Positions 20,817 to 31,983 of a DNA stretch of 39,203 nucleotides are shown piece after piece. The stretch covers positions 1 to 39,203 of the forward strand of contig JAQUFB010000004.1 in assembly GCA_028684885.1 (NCBI GenBank). Reading direction: 5' to 3'. The DNA comes from Sulfurovum sp. (lineage in GTDB: Bacteria > Campylobacterota > Campylobacteria > Campylobacterales > Sulfurovaceae). Position 1 is the stretch's first letter, and each line of letters opens with the position of its first letter. The notes beneath the pieces were generated by a model. It made no database searches, had not been told where the DNA came from, and was given only the letters and a program-made list of their open reading frames with translations. Both the position numbers and the translations under genes were made by a program.

Positions 20817-22186
20817 AATGAATCTTTTGCCTTTTGGATCAGTGCGTTCACTTTGGTTTCATAGATTTTTGCAAGGGCTTCATCTGTGGACTCAAACCGT
20901 GTGACCAGTACCGGGGTCGTGTTGCTGGCCCTCACCAACCCCCATCCATGTTCAAAATTGATCCGTACACCGTCAACATCGATGACATTGAGAATGACGG
21001 GGAAGTCAGCAGGAGGATTAATCAGAAGCTCTTTTACCTTGTCGATGATCAGGAACTTCTCCTCTTCGCTGGTCTCTACCTTGATCTCCTCGGTGGAAAA
21101 GACTGTGGGCAGTGCATCGATCTCTTTGTCCAGATCAATCCCATCAGCGATCAGCTCAAGCATTCTCAGTGTCGCATAGATGGCATCATCATATCCGAAG
21201 TAACGGTGTTTGAAGAAGATGTGTCCGCTCACCTCGCAGGCCAGATCAGCACCTGTCTCTTTCATCTTTACCTTGAGGTTCGAATGGCCGGTCTTGTACA
21301 TGATCGCTTTGGCGCCGCGCCGTTCGAGCTCGTCATACATTACCTGGGAGCATTTGACCTCCCCGATGACCGTCGGGTTTTCCATCTGCATGGCAAAGAG
21401 CAGTGCCATCTGGTCTCCCTTGATATTGTGCTTGTGTGTCAGCACGGCGATACGGTCGGCATCGCCGTCATAGGCAAAGGCGATATCCCCTTCTTCCTCC
21501 AGCGCCTTTTTGACGTCACTGAGGTTTTTTTCTACCGAAGGGTCCGGGTGGTGGTTGGGGAAGGTGCCGTCAGGGTCACAGTACAAGCCGGTATAGTCGA
21601 GTTCAAGTGCATCGAAAATATCGGTGATCACCGTATCCGCAACACCGTTTCCGCAATCGATCACGATCTTTTTATCCAGCCCTTTGAGGCGGGCAAACTC
21701 CTTGACCATATAGTCGATATAGGGGGTTTTGGCATCGATCTCAACACGTTTAGTGTTATCTTCGATCTTCTGATCCTGGTGCGTGATGATCTCCTCTCCC
21801 AGGGCATAGATATCCTCTCCGAAGAAGGGGGCCTGACCGGTCGTGATCTTAAATCCGTTGTATTCGCTTGGATTGTGAGACCCTGTGATCATCACTGAAG
21901 CATTGGTTCTGTATCCATCGATCTCGTTGTAGTTGCAAAAGTAGTTGACCGGTGTGGCGACCATTCCCATATCCAGGACCTTGCATCCGGCCGCATTGAG
22001 CCCTGAAGCAAGGTAGTCGCGCAGAAGAGGGGAGTGAGAACGCGCATCATACCCGATTGCCACCACTTTATCTCCAGTAATCCGTTGTCCAAGATAGTAG
22101 CCTATCAGTTTCACGCTCTGTTCATTAAGCTCCGCTTCGAAGATACCTCTGATATCATACTCTCTAAAGATTGATTTTTTGATCAT
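20813..22186 (-). CDS. Phosphomannomutase/phosphoglucomutase
   Basis: [65 protein letters not shown]. Confidence 0.93.
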   Translation of the reverse strand: MIKKSIFREYDIRGIFEAELNEQSVKLIGYYLGQRITGDKVVAIGYDARSHSPLLRDYLASGLNAAGCKVLDMGMVATPVNYFCNYNEIDGYRTNASVMITGSHNPSEYNGFKITTGQAPFFGEDIYALGEEIITHQDQKIEDNTKRVEIDAKTPYIDYMVKEFARLKGLDKKIVIDCGNGVADTVITDIFDALELDYTGLYCDPDGTFPNHHPDPSVEKNLSDVKKALEEEGDIAFAYDGDADRIAVLTHKHNIKGDQMALLFAMQMENPTVIGEVKCSQVMYDELERRGAKAIMYKTGHSNLKVKMKETGADLACEVSGHIFFKHRYFGYDDAIYATLRMLELIADGIDLDKEIDALPTVFSTEEIKVETSEEEKFLIIDKVKELLINPPADFPVILNVIDVDGVRINFEHGWGLVRASNTTPVLVTRFESTDEALAKIYETKVNALIQKAKDSL

Positions 22187-23202
22187 GCTTCACCTTCATA
22201 TCCGTTGGGGTTTTGTGATTGCCAGCGCCAGGTGTCTTGGCACATCGCTTCTATATCTCTGGTTGCTTCCCACCCTAAAACCTCTTTGGCATAACCCGGG
22301 TCGGCAAAGCATTTGGCGATATCGCCGCTCCTTCTCGGTGCGATACGGTAGGGTACTTTTTTACCGGATGCCTTCTCAAAGGCTTTGACCATATCAAGCA
22401 CCGAGTATCCCTGTCCTGTCCCCAGGTTCACAGCCAGCACTTCGTCGATCGTGTCGATCTTTTCGAGGGCCTTGAGGTGCCCCTTTGCCAGGTCGACCAC
22501 ATGGATATAGTCCCTTACCCCCGTACCGTCATGGGTATCGTAATCATCCCCGAATACGGAGAGGTGCTCTCTTTTTCCTACGGCTACCTGGGAGATAAAA
22601 GGCATCAGGTTGTTGGGGATGCCGTTGGGATCCTCACCGATCAAGCCCGATGCGTGCGCACCGACCGGATTGAAATACCTGAGCAGCACCACTTTCCATT
22701 GGTTGTCGGAGATGTGGAGATCACGCAAGATCTCTTCGATAAAGAGTTTGCTCCTGCCGTAAGGGTTGGTCGCCTGAAGCGGGAAATTTTCTCTGATCGG
22801 GGTGGCATGGGGATCACCATAGACGGTGGCAGAAGAACTGAAGACGATCGATCTGCATCCATATGATGCCATCACTTCACACAGAACGGTGGTACCGTAC
22901 ACGTTGTTGTCGTAGTACTTCAGCGGATGTGCCACAGACTCTCCGACCGCCTTCAGACCGGCAAAATGGATCACCGCATCAATCGGATAAGCTCTGAATG
23001 CAGCGTGGAGGTCCTTTCTGTTACGTATGTCACCCCGGATAAAAGGGACCTCTTTGCCTGTGATCTTCTCTACACGTGCGATGCTCTCTCGTGAGGCATT
23101 GGAGAGGTTGTCGAAAACAACGATCTCATATCCTTTCTCCAAGAGCTCCACGCAGGTATGCGACCCGATATATCCTGCACCGCCGGTGACTAAAATCGCC
23201 AT
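22183..23202 (-). CDS. galE: UDP-glucose 4-epimerase
   Basis: [53 protein letters not shown]. Confidence 0.96.
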   Translation of the reverse strand: MAILVTGGAGYIGSHTCVELLEKGYEIVVFDNLSNASRESIARVEKITGKEVPFIRGDIRNRKDLHAAFRAYPIDAVIHFAGLKAVGESVAHPLKYYDNNVYGTTVLCEVMASYGCRSIVFSSSATVYGDPHATPIRENFPLQATNPYGRSKLFIEEILRDLHISDNQWKVVLLRYFNPVGAHASGLIGEDPNGIPNNLMPFISQVAVGKREHLSVFGDDYDTHDGTGVRDYIHVVDLAKGHLKALEKIDTIDEVLAVNLGTGQGYSVLDMVKAFEKASGKKVPYRIAPRRSGDIAKCFADPGYAKEVLGWEATRDIEAMCQDTWRWQSQNPNGYEGEA

Positions 23203-23234
23203 AAAATTCTTCCCCTTTTTAACCGTAATTTTTT

Positions 23235-23798
23235 CTAAAAACTGAGTTTCATTCCGAGATAGAAGCTCTCATTGAATGTATAGTCAGCTGCCTTGTAGTC
23301 TGTATCGATATTTCTGTATCCTGTAAAGAGATGGATATTGGGGACGACTTCCATGCCCAGTTGGGTGCGGAATTCGGTGTAGTTCTCTGCTTCATTGAAG
23401 CTTAGTACTTCCGGCGCATAGGCAAAACTCATCTCCAGCGTCGTCGTTGGTATTGCATCTGTCAGCGGTAAGGTATAGGCGGCTTTTGCCAGAAACGGAA
23501 CTGCGGCAAACTCATCTGCAAAAACAGCTTTGATCCCGAGGCCGACTCGCAATCCGTAGATGCCTTGAAGCTGGTTTTCTCCCGAGAGACCGATACCAAA
23601 AAGGTTGTCACCGTCACTATGCAGATAATTTGCATCAAGGGTATAGCTTGTACCGTCCGCATATCCAATGATATCGTTGAAATTCAGGGAAGTTTGAAGC
23701 TCTACATCTTCATCGTTGATATTCAGTGAGACAGCATTTTGCGCACTCAGCATACCGCTTAGAAGAAAACTGCCTAGTAGAATTTTTTTGAAATACAT
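23235..23798 (-). CDS. YfaZ-like outer membrane beta-barrel protein
   Basis: Signal peptide [21 protein letters not shown]-terminal [11 protein letters not shown]; start reset from 23858. Confidence 0.65.
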   Translation of the reverse strand: MYFKKILLGSFLLSGMLSAQNAVSLNINDEDVELQTSLNFNDIIGYADGTSYTLDANYLHSDGDNLFGIGLSGENQLQGIYGLRVGLGIKAVFADEFAAVPFLAKAAYTLPLTDAIPTTTLEMSFAYAPEVLSFNEAENYTEFRTQLGMEVVPNIHLFTGYRNIDTDYKAADYTFNESFYLGMKLSF

Positions 23799-23854
23799 AA
23801 AGACTCCTTTAAAAATGATTGAGATTTTAACATAGCCCGGGTTAGTCCTTCCTA

Positions 23855-24097
23855 TCAATCAGGCGGTCCATAGGCTTTTTCGTCTTTTTTTTTCTTCTTC
23901 TCATCACGCTTCTTTTTTTTCTCTTCCATCATCACCGCATCCCTGAGTGCATCTTCGCCGTCAAAGCGTGCACTGTCGATAAACTTGGAGTGGTCGTCAA
24001 ACTGTCCTGTTTTGATCCCCCACAGCAGTCCAATGAGCCCAAGGGCTCCAAGCAGAGTAGAGACACCGATCATCAATATCACAATACCTTCTGACAC
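23855..24097 (-). CDS. ccoS: cbb3-type cytochrome oxidase assembly protein CcoS
   Basis: Single TM then GLLWGIKTGQFDDHSKFIDSARFD; lysine-rich tail. Confidence 0.9.
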   Translation of the reverse strand: MSEGIVILMIGVSTLLGALGLIGLLWGIKTGQFDDHSKFIDSARFDGEDALRDAVMMEEKKKKRDEKKKKKDEKAYGPPD

Positions 24098-26530
24098 TTA
24101 CTTATCCTTTTTGAATTTTAATGTTTTAATACGCATTGAGTTGCCTACGACGACCAGTGAGCTCAAACTCATTGAGAGTGCCGCAACCAGAGGATTGACA
24201 AAGCCCGCGACTGCAAGCGGTACGGCGATGAGATTATACATCAAAGAGAAGCCGAGGTTCTCCTTGACCGCCCGGAAGGTGCGTCTGGAGAGCCTGTAGG
24301 ATTCATAGAGGCTCATCGGGCTCTCATCAAGCAGGACCACATCGCTCACCGAGATAGCCACGTCCGCTCCGTTCCCCATCGCTATGGCGATATCGGAAGA
24401 GGCGAGGGCTATCGTATCGTTGATCCCGTCCCCGGCCATGACGACTATCCCGCCTTCATCATGAAACCGGTCGATCATTTTTGCCTTTTCATCAGGCAGC
24501 AACCCGGCATAGAATTCTCCGATCCCTACGGCATCCGCTACCCTTTTGGCGCTCTGTTCGTTGTCTCCCGTGAGCATGACGACCCTGATTCCCATTTCCC
24601 GGATCATGTGAATCGCCTCTGCCGCGCCTTCCCTGATCGTATCACTGAGTTCATAGCGGGCTACCAGCTTATCGTCGATCGCAAAATAGAAGAGAGTATA
24701 GTCACTTTGCTCCTCCACCTCGACTCCCCTGGAGCGCATAAAGGAGGCATTACCTCCGATCAGTGTTTCCCCCTGATAGGATGCCTCAACCCCCTTTGCC
24801 TGGATTGTTTTGATATCTTCCAGCTGATAATTTTCCAGCTTCTCATACTCTGATTCGAGATAGGCAAGTATGCCTTTTGAGACAGGGTGGTTTGAGGTGT
24901 TGACAAGCGAATAGAGGAGGCTGAAATCAAATGTTTCGAGGATCTTTTCTGTCTGTACCGAGGGTCTTCCCTCGGTGATGGTACCGGTTTTATCAAGTGC
25001 GAGCAGGTCACTTTTTGCCATTGTTTCAAGGAAGGTTGCCTCTTTGAAGAGGATGTTCCTTTTTGCCGACATGGAGATCCCTACAAGTGATGCCATCGGT
25101 GTAGCGAGCCCCAATGCACAGGGGCAGGCGATGACAATGACTGAGATGCCGATGATCAGGGCATTTTCAAAACTTCCCGTTAGATAATACCAACCGGCAA
25201 ATGTAAGCAGGGCGATGAGAAGAATCACCGTGGAGAAATATCCGGAGACAGTGTTGGCCAGCTGTTCGATACGCGGTTTTTTGGTGATGGACTCTTCCAG
25301 GAGGTTCACGATAGAAGTGAGGAGGGAGCTGGATGCATCCTTTGTGGCTTCATAGCGGAGTGTAGAGTCCAGGCAGATAGAGCCGCTGAGGATCTCATCC
25401 CCCTCTTCTTTATAGACCGGTTCGCTTTCACCCGTGAGCGAACTCTCATCAAAAGAGGCTGCCCCCTGTGTCACCCTGCCGTCAATGACTACTTTCTCCC
25501 CCGGTTTGAGTTCTATGGTGTCTCCTATGATGACATTGTCAACGCCGACGAGTGATTTGACGCCCTCTTTGACCGTAGTAACTTCGGTAGGGGTGCTGCC
25601 TATGATATGATCGAGCGTATCGACTGCATGTTTCTTGCTCAGTACCTCCAGATACTTCCCTACGAGAACAAAGGTAATGATCATCGTGACCGAGTCAAAG
25701 TAGACCTCTCCGCGCTGCGTGACCATCGCATAGATGGAGTAGATATAGGCCGAGAGTGCGCCGGAGGCGACCAGTGTATCCATATTGACAGTTCGGTTTT
25801 TGTAGCCGTAGTAGGCCCCCCTGAAAAAGATCCATCCGGAGTAGAAAAGTACCGGTGTAGCCAAGATGAACTCGGCGACATTGAGAATATCTTTGAAGGA
25901 CTGCTCTATCCCTCCGAAGTATCCCGCATAGTGCGCGACGGCCAGCCACATGATGTTCATTGAGCCGAATACGGCGACAAGGATACGCATATAGTAGCTT
26001 TTGCGTGTTTTGACCGCATGCTCTTCCTGGAGCTTCGGGTCATAGGGGTAGGCATTGTAGCCGATAGCACGGATCGTAGCGATGATCTTGGAGAGCTTCA
26101 CCTCTTCGGGATCCCAGATGACCTTGGCTTTGTTGTTGGTGTAGTTGATGGTGGCTTCTATCACCCCTTCGAGTTTGTGCAGTACTTTTTCGTTCAGCCA
26201 GACACAGGCAGAACAGTGTATCCCCTCGATGACCAGGTTGATCTCATGCAGCCCGTCATCATGCACAGTGACATAACGTTTTTCAAAGCCTTCAAGATCG
26301 AACTTCTCCAGGTCTCCTTCCAGAGCTGAAGGGGGCTGGAGTGTTGTATCCCCAAGTTTTTCATAGAAATTGCCAAGGCCTTCATCTTCAAGCAGGTGGT
26401 AGACTCCCTGGCACCCTTTGCAGCAAAAATAGAGCGTCTGTCCGTTATGCTCCTCTTTGATCATTACACTCTCATCAAAGACAAGATTACAGTGGGTACA
26501 GGTACAGTCCGCCAAATCAAGCTCCTCCAT
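24098..26530 (-). CDS. ccoI: Copper-translocating P-type ATPase (CcoI/FixI-like)
   Basis: C-rich N-domain CTHCNLVF...CCKGCQGVYHLL; HMA GIHCSACVWL; CPCALGLATP; DKTGTITEG; GDGINDTIAL. Start ambiguous (26530 or 26572). Confidence 0.9.
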   Translation of the reverse strand: MEELDLADCTCTHCNLVFDESVMIKEEHNGQTLYFCCKGCQGVYHLLEDEGLGNFYEKLGDTTLQPPSALEGDLEKFDLEGFEKRYVTVHDDGLHEINLVIEGIHCSACVWLNEKVLHKLEGVIEATINYTNNKAKVIWDPEEVKLSKIIATIRAIGYNAYPYDPKLQEEHAVKTRKSYYMRILVAVFGSMNIMWLAVAHYAGYFGGIEQSFKDILNVAEFILATPVLFYSGWIFFRGAYYGYKNRTVNMDTLVASGALSAYIYSIYAMVTQRGEVYFDSVTMIITFVLVGKYLEVLSKKHAVDTLDHIIGSTPTEVTTVKEGVKSLVGVDNVIIGDTIELKPGEKVVIDGRVTQGAASFDESSLTGESEPVYKEEGDEILSGSICLDSTLRYEATKDASSSLLTSIVNLLEESITKKPRIEQLANTVSGYFSTVILLIALLTFAGWYYLTGSFENALIIGISVIVIACPCALGLATPMASLVGISMSAKRNILFKEATFLETMAKSDLLALDKTGTITEGRPSVQTEKILETFDFSLLYSLVNTSNHPVSKGILAYLESEYEKLENYQLEDIKTIQAKGVEASYQGETLIGGNASFMRSRGVEVEEQSDYTLFYFAIDDKLVARYELSDTIREGAAEAIHMIREMGIRVVMLTGDNEQSAKRVADAVGIGEFYAGLLPDEKAKMIDRFHDEGGIVVMAGDGINDTIALASSDIAIAMGNGADVAISVSDVVLLDESPMSLYESYRLSRRTFRAVKENLGFSLMYNLIAVPLAVAGFVNPLVAALSMSLSSLVVVGNSMRIKTLKFKKDK

Positions 26531-26572
26531 TGAATTTACATGAATTTTATCCAAATAAGAGTAAAATCCCAC

Positions 26573-26962
26573 ATGGAAACAGCACTTTTACTTACTTTTA
26601 TGCTTTTTGTGGCAGAACTTCTTGAAGCATATATCCAAAGGGCACCTACGCTCCTTGGCATTCTGGAGCGGCTCAATCTCTACGCGCAAAAGTCGATTTT
26701 TCTTCTCTTCGCGGTACATCCGGGATTTTATTTTGTACTCTTTGTCGTCATGGTAACAGGTATACTCAATTTCAGCATGATATTTCTGGTAGCGATGAAG
26801 GTCTTTGATATTTTTTATAAACTGGAGCTGCTCAAAAAAGTTTTTAAAGAGCGTATGGTTTCCGAAGCGTTTGCGCAGATGCTGATGTGGCGTATCCCCT
26901 CATGGTATTTTTTACTCGGGCCGGTACTCTACCCCTCCTTGCTGCTTTATGCCTTAACTTAA
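26573..26962 (+). CDS. Conserved hypothetical membrane protein
   Basis: METALLLTFMLFVAELLEAYIQRAP..., about 3 hydrophobic segments. Confidence 0.6.
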   Translation: METALLLTFMLFVAELLEAYIQRAPTLLGILERLNLYAQKSIFLLFAVHPGFYFVLFVVMVTGILNFSMIFLVAMKVFDIFYKLELLKKVFKERMVSEAFAQMLMWRIPSWYFLLGPVLYPSLLLYALT

Positions 26963-27066
26963 ATTTTAGTTTAAAAGGTTTATAATACGTTTACTACTTA
27001 GTTTTAGATAACTATAACATACATATAATCTTCTAAGAATAATTTCCAAAACACTCAAGAGGACAC

Positions 27067-28413
27067 ATGAGCGACAATCAAAAATCTTCAGCTACGGTCA
27101 ATGCCAAGGCACCCAAAAGCAAAAAAAGTACCAACAGGACCCATGTACCCGTCAAAGGGCACAAAGTGGAGGATCTTCAGAAGCTGCCTTTATCGGAGCT
27201 TGTAGAGATTGCCAAAGAGGTACAGGTTGAAAATCCGAACGAATTTCAGAGAAAAGACCTGATCTTCGAGATCCTGAAGTCACAGGTAAGCCAGGGAGGA
27301 TTTATCCTCTTTACAGGGATCCTTGAAATCCTGCCTGACGGTTACGGTTTCCTGCGTTCCGAAGACGGCAACTTTGCCAACTCCAGTAACGATACCTATG
27401 TCAGCAGTACGCAGATCAAGCGTTTTGCACTGAGAAACGGAGATGTCGTGACAGGACAGGTACGTGCTCCCAAAGAGCAGGAAAAGTATAACGCACTGCT
27501 CAAGATCGAGGCGATCAACTACCTTGCCCCGGAGCAGTCGAAACAGAGACCGCTTTTTGACAACCTTACGCCGCTTTATGCTGCTGAACAGCTGAAACTT
27601 GAGTACAACCCGATGAAGATGACCGGCAGGGTACTTGATCTCTTTACGCCTATCGGAAAAGGGCAGAGAGCGTTGATCGTCGCTCCTCCGCGTACGGGTA
27701 AAACAGAACTTCTCAAAGAGCTTGCGCACGGTATTACCTATAACAGTCCGGATGCGACACTGATGGTGCTCCTGGTCGACGAGAGGCCCGAAGAGGTAAC
27801 CGATATGCAGCGTTCGGTAAAAGGGGAAGTCTACAGTTCGACCTTTGACCTGCCTGCACAAAACCATGTAAGAACAGCCGAGATGGTGATCGAAAAAGCC
27901 AAAAGACGTGTGGAGATGGGTAAAGATGTGATCATCCTGCTGGACTCCATCACCAGACTTGCGCGTGCCTACAACACCGTTACCCCAAGCTCCGGAAAAG
28001 TACTCTCCGGTGGGGTAGATGCGAATGCACTGCATAAACCAAAGCGCTTCTTCGGTGCGGCAAGAAATATCGAAGAGGGTGGTTCACTGACGATCATCGC
28101 TACGGCACTTATCGAGACGGGAAGCCGTATGGATGAGGTGATCTTTGAAGAGTTCAAAGGTACGGGTAACTCCGAAGTGGTACTCAGCCGTCATGTCTCT
28201 GAACGCCGTATCTACCCGGCGATCGATGTGACGAAGTCCGGAACACGTAAAGAAGAGCTTCTTGTAACTCCGGAGACCCTACAGAAAGTCTGGGCGCTCA
28301 GAACTGCGATGCAGAACATGGAAGAGGTGGAGGGATTGAAATTCCTCTTCTCTAAAATGCTCAAGACTAAGTCCAATGAAGAGTTCCTTTCTCTGATGAA
28401 TGAGGGCGCATAA
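27067..28413 (+). CDS. rho: Transcription termination factor Rho
   Basis: [75 protein letters not shown]. Confidence 0.98.
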   Translation: MSDNQKSSATVNAKAPKSKKSTNRTHVPVKGHKVEDLQKLPLSELVEIAKEVQVENPNEFQRKDLIFEILKSQVSQGGFILFTGILEILPDGYGFLRSEDGNFANSSNDTYVSSTQIKRFALRNGDVVTGQVRAPKEQEKYNALLKIEAINYLAPEQSKQRPLFDNLTPLYAAEQLKLEYNPMKMTGRVLDLFTPIGKGQRALIVAPPRTGKTELLKELAHGITYNSPDATLMVLLVDERPEEVTDMQRSVKGEVYSSTFDLPAQNHVRTAEMVIEKAKRRVEMGKDVIILLDSITRLARAYNTVTPSSGKVLSGGVDANALHKPKRFFGAARNIEEGGSLTIIATALIETGSRMDEVIFEEFKGTGNSEVVLSRHVSERRIYPAIDVTKSGTRKEELLVTPETLQKVWALRTAMQNMEEVEGLKFLFSKMLKTKSNEEFLSLMNEGA

Positions 28414-28437
28414 TTGTATGAGCTTGGGCTCATACAA
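28414..28437. repeat. Perfect 10-bp palindrome directly after the rho stop
   Basis: TTGTATGAGC-ttgg-GCTCATACAA. Confidence 0.85.
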
Positions 28438-28593
28438 AGTGAGGAGTGAAGAGTGAAGAGTGCTGGTATGCTTTTCTTGCGAAAAGCTTTGATTGAAAAG
28501 ATTGCAATAGAAGTTTTACAGTGTAAAGCATACTTGAACTCCCCACTCCTTACCCCAAGGGCACTTGTCACTTCGTTCGGGCGCACTCCTCGT
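28438..28593. repeat. Heptad element C: GTGAGGA/GTGAAGA left array, structured core, inverted GAGGAGTG right arrays
   Basis: AAGTGAGGAGTGAAGAGTGAAGAGTG on the left; CCCCACTCCTTACCCC and GCGCACTCCTCG (inverted) on the right; internal inverted pair TATGCTTT/AAAGCATA. Confidence 0.85.
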
Positions 28594-28623
28594 TTTTCAT
28601 TATTTAAAAAGGATACCTTTTGA
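28453..28623 (+). CDS. Putative 56-aa ORF carried by heptad element C, overlapping the murI start
   Basis: GTG start 6 nt after an AGGAG in the heptads; MKSAGMLFLRKALIEKIAIEVLQCKAYLNSPLLTPRALVTSFGRTPRFSLFKKDTF*; TGA overlaps the murI TTG. Confidence 0.35.
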   Translation: MKSAGMLFLRKALIEKIAIEVLQCKAYLNSPLLTPRALVTSFGRTPRFSLFKKDTF

Positions 28624-29363
28624 AAGTAGGAGTATTTGACTCTGGAGCCGGCGGATTGAGCGTCGTGAAATCCCTGCTGGACCATAAACTCTTCGAAGAG
28701 ATCATCTACTACGGTGACACGGCGCGCGTTCCCTACGGCCCGAAAGATGCCAATACGGTGATCCGATATGCGCTCGAAGCACTCGAGTTTTTCAATAATT
28801 TTAATATCGATCTTCTCATTACGGCATGCAACACCGTCAGTGCCTATGCCATCACTGAAATGCAGGGGAAAGCCTCCTATCCGGTGGTAGGGGTGATTGA
28901 ACCTGGTATCAAGGCATTGGAAAACAGCCTCACGGACAAAGATGCTCAGATACTGATCATCGGGACCCGTGCGACGATCGCATCAAAACGCTATCAGGAT
29001 GCACTTAAACTTCTTGGCTACCAAAACCTTACGGCAAGACAGACAGGGCTTTTTGTCTCCATGGTGGAAGAGGGGATCTTTGAGGGGCCCTTGCTCTATG
29101 AAACGATGGAGCACTACTTCAAGGAGATAGAGGCACCCCAGGCGATCATTCTAGGATGTACACATTTTCCTTTGATCTCAGATGCGATCAGGGGCTATTT
29201 TGATGAGAAGCCCACCCTGATCCATTCGGGTGAAGCGATTGTTGAGTATCTTGAAGAGACACATGGTATCAAAGAAAAGGTCAATGAGACAAAACTCAGC
29301 ATCTATGCTTCGGACAATGTGGAGGGTTTGCGCACGATAGCCAAGCACTGGCTGAAAGACTGA
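28620..29363 (+). CDS. murI: Glutamate racemase
   Basis: KVGVFDSGAGGLSVVKSLL (TTG start), ITACNTVSAYA, LGCTHFPLI. Confidence 0.95.
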   Translation: MKVGVFDSGAGGLSVVKSLLDHKLFEEIIYYGDTARVPYGPKDANTVIRYALEALEFFNNFNIDLLITACNTVSAYAITEMQGKASYPVVGVIEPGIKALENSLTDKDAQILIIGTRATIASKRYQDALKLLGYQNLTARQTGLFVSMVEEGIFEGPLLYETMEHYFKEIEAPQAIILGCTHFPLISDAIRGYFDEKPTLIHSGEAIVEYLEETHGIKEKVNETKLSIYASDNVEGLRTIAKHWLKD

Positions 29364-29527
29364 TCTCTCTCCACCCTAAGTAGGATTTTAAACCATTAAA
29401 ATAGTTGTTTCCCGGAGCAGATAGCATTCTCTTTGATGATTGCCGGAGAGAAGTATAGGTAAAAAATCAGGTGATAGAAAAACGGGATAGAGTTGGATTC
29501 ATCAAAGCTTCAGCGTAGCAGAAGGGC

Positions 29528-30487
29528 TTAGAGCCCTATCGCTGCTTTGACTTTTTCCATTTTGGCAGAAGCAATGGCAGAAGCTTTCTTGGCTCCCTGC
29601 GCGAGAATATCGTGTACTTCATCGATATGGCTTAGATAGTACTCTCTCTTCTCTCTTGCTTCACCAAGCTCTTCCCAGATCAGCTCTTTGAGATATTTTT
29701 TGAAGTGGCCGTACCCCTCTTTCCCGCTTCTGTAGCGTGTCTGCAGTTCGAGTTTCTCTTCATTGTTCAGGAAGAGCGAAGCCAATGCATAGATATTGTC
29801 CCCTTCATGCTCCAGCGGTTCACCCAGTGGCGTAGAGGAGGAGACGATCTTGTTGCATCGTTTCTGAAGGGATTTTTCATCCATAAAGAGATCGATCGCA
29901 TTGTTGTAACTCTTGCTCATCTTCTGGCCGTCAATGCCTGGGATGGTGGCTACCTCTTCCTGTACCAGGTGTTCAGGCAGAACAAAGAGTTCGCCGTACT
30001 CGTTGTTGAACTTGATGGCGATATCACGTGTCATCTCTACATGCTGGATCTGATCTTTCCCTACAGGCACCTGTTCGGTGTCAAGTAGCAGAATATCGGC
30101 TGCCATCAGGACGGGGTAGCTGAAGAGCGCATGGCTGGCCGGGATCCCTTTTGCAACCTTGTCTTTGTAGGAGTGTGCCCGTTCAAGCAGTCCCATCGGT
30201 GTAAATTTGGAGAGTACCCAGTAGAGTTCGAGTACTTCGGGTACATGGCTTTGGATCCAGAAGGTTGTCTTATTTGGATCGATACCGACAGAGAGGTAAT
30301 CGACTGCCGCATCAATTGTATATTGTCTGAGCGTATCGGCATCTTTGGAACTGGTCAAAGAATGGTAGTTGGCGATAAAGGTAAAGAGCTCATGTTTCTC
30401 CTGAAGCTCTACCATCGGTTTCATTGCCCCAAAGTAGTTTCCCAGGTGAAGTTTTCCTGAAGCCTGGATTCCTGTAAGTACACGCAT
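29528..30487 (-). CDS. trpS: Tryptophanyl-tRNA synthetase
   Basis: TGIQASGKLHLGNYFGAMKPMVELQ, PVGKDQIQHVEMTRDIA, GQKMSKSYNN. Confidence 0.97.
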   Translation of the reverse strand: MRVLTGIQASGKLHLGNYFGAMKPMVELQEKHELFTFIANYHSLTSSKDADTLRQYTIDAAVDYLSVGIDPNKTTFWIQSHVPEVLELYWVLSKFTPMGLLERAHSYKDKVAKGIPASHALFSYPVLMAADILLLDTEQVPVGKDQIQHVEMTRDIAIKFNNEYGELFVLPEHLVQEEVATIPGIDGQKMSKSYNNAIDLFMDEKSLQKRCNKIVSSSTPLGEPLEHEGDNIYALASLFLNNEEKLELQTRYRSGKEGYGHFKKYLKELIWEELGEAREKREYYLSHIDEVHDILAQGAKKASAIASAKMEKVKAAIGL

Positions 30488-30556
30488 TGCGATATCCTAA
30501 AATTTTTTTTGAGATTATAGCAGGTGAGCGCTTTAGGCTTTTACCCGCAGCGGGTA

Positions 30557-31957
30557 TTACTCGTCAATCTTTCGCTCGCCGCGTTTACGTGTCTCCAGAT
30601 CGAGAGGGACCCCTTCGAAGTCAAACTTGCTTCGGATAAAGTTTGCCAGATAGCGTTTGTAGCTGAAATGCAGGAAATTCGGGTGATTGACAATCAGCGC
30701 GATCTTTGGCGGCTTGGTCTCGTACTGGGTTGCAAACTTGATCTTCACTACTGCGCCGTGATGCGAAGGGATATGGTGACGGCTGATCGCTTCACGCAGT
30801 ACATCATTGAGCTTGGAGGTAGGGATACGCTGTTTGTAGCGCTCATAGATCGCCACAATCTGCTCAAGTATCTTATGTACCCGCTGCCCTGTTTTTGCTG
30901 AGACGGTAATGATCGGCGCATAATGGAGGAATTTGAGTTCATCCCGGATATCGTCGATCGCCTCTTCATAACTCTTCTCTTCGCGTACATCCCATTTGTT
31001 GATGACGATCAGCGAGCCCAGTTTAAACTTTTCGATCAGGCCGGCAATTCTCTCATCCAGCTCGGTTACTCCCGCAGTCGCATCGATCAAAAGCAGTGCG
31101 ATATCCGCTTGTTTCAGCATCTCTTCGGTACGGTCAAGCGCATATTTCTCTATACCCAGGATCTTCCCGCGTCTTCTGATCCCCGCAGTATCGACAAAGG
31201 TGATTTTATACTCATTGTGTTCGATAGACTCATCGACGGGGTCTATCGTCGTACCGGCCACATCAGAGACGATCGTACGCTCTTCGCCCACCAGCGCATT
31301 GAGCAGGGAGCTTTTCCCCGTGTTGACACGTCCGATAAGCGCAACCCTGATCTCTCTGTCCTCCTCCTCTTCTGCGGAGTCAAAATGGATCTCTTCGAGC
31401 ATCTCTGCAAAAGGATCAACCTCTTCATCCGGTTCCAGTGCGCCTTCCTCTTCTTCACGCGGAGGAATATACGCTTCAAGCCAGGCGTAGAAGTCGTTGA
31501 AATAGCGGTTGTGGCTGACTGAGAGCGGAAAGGTACGTTCCGCGCCGAATTCCAGGAATTCCCAGTAACGCTCCTCCTCCTTGTCGTTGTCGATCTTGTT
31601 GACGACAAGTGCGAGCGGTTTGTTCAGCGCCTGAAGCTTATAGAAGAGCTCCCTGTCCTCCTCTTCCGGAAGCATTTTCCCGTTGACCATATAGATGATG
31701 ACATCTGCCTCTTTGGCGGCTCTGAGTGCATGTTCTGCCACTTTGCTGAAGAGTTCGGAAGAGTAGTCGATCCCTCCCGTATCAAGGATCTCAAAGTCAC
31801 GGTTTCCCGAGATCGTGACCACACGTTTTTTCACATCCCGTGTCGTTCCTGACATATCCGAGGTGATCGCATCCCTCTGACGGGCAAGGCGGTTGAAGAG
31901 TGAGCTTTTGCCCACATTGGGGCGTCCGATAATGGCTACTTTTTTAAGATCTGGCAT
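30557..31957 (-). CDS. der: Ribosome biogenesis GTPase Der
   Basis: Two G domains: IIGRPNVGKSSLFNRL and LIGRVNTGKSSLLNAL; start reset to MPDLKKVAIIGRP. Confidence 0.96.
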   Translation of the reverse strand: MPDLKKVAIIGRPNVGKSSLFNRLARQRDAITSDMSGTTRDVKKRVVTISGNRDFEILDTGGIDYSSELFSKVAEHALRAAKEADVIIYMVNGKMLPEEEDRELFYKLQALNKPLALVVNKIDNDKEEERYWEFLEFGAERTFPLSVSHNRYFNDFYAWLEAYIPPREEEEGALEPDEEVDPFAEMLEEIHFDSAEEEEDREIRVALIGRVNTGKSSLLNALVGEERTIVSDVAGTTIDPVDESIEHNEYKITFVDTAGIRRRGKILGIEKYALDRTEEMLKQADIALLLIDATAGVTELDERIAGLIEKFKLGSLIVINKWDVREEKSYEEAIDDIRDELKFLHYAPIITVSAKTGQRVHKILEQIVAIYERYKQRIPTSKLNDVLREAISRHHIPSHHGAVVKIKFATQYETKPPKIALIVNHPNFLHFSYKRYLANFIRSKFDFEGVPLDLETRKRGERKIDE

Positions 31958-31983
31958 AAATATTCTTTCTTTTTGCAAATTCC

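Noticed and set aside
20834-21898. 354-aa plus-strand ORF opposite the phosphomannomutase gene
   Set aside because: Complementary-frame shadow of a strong CDS.
23855-23940. Lysine-rich low-complexity tail of CcoS (EEKKKKRDEKKKKKDEK) as a novel domain
   Set aside because: Compositional bias in a variable C-terminal tail; CcoS identity explains the ORF.
25695-25949. Small minus-strand ORFs inside ccoI (84 aa, 66 aa)
   Set aside because: Alternative frames inside a well-supported P-type ATPase.
28620-29527. tRNA or other structured RNA genes in the murI-trpS and other intergenic gaps
   Set aside because: No cloverleaf with GTTCRANNC and acceptor pairing was found by eye in any gap.
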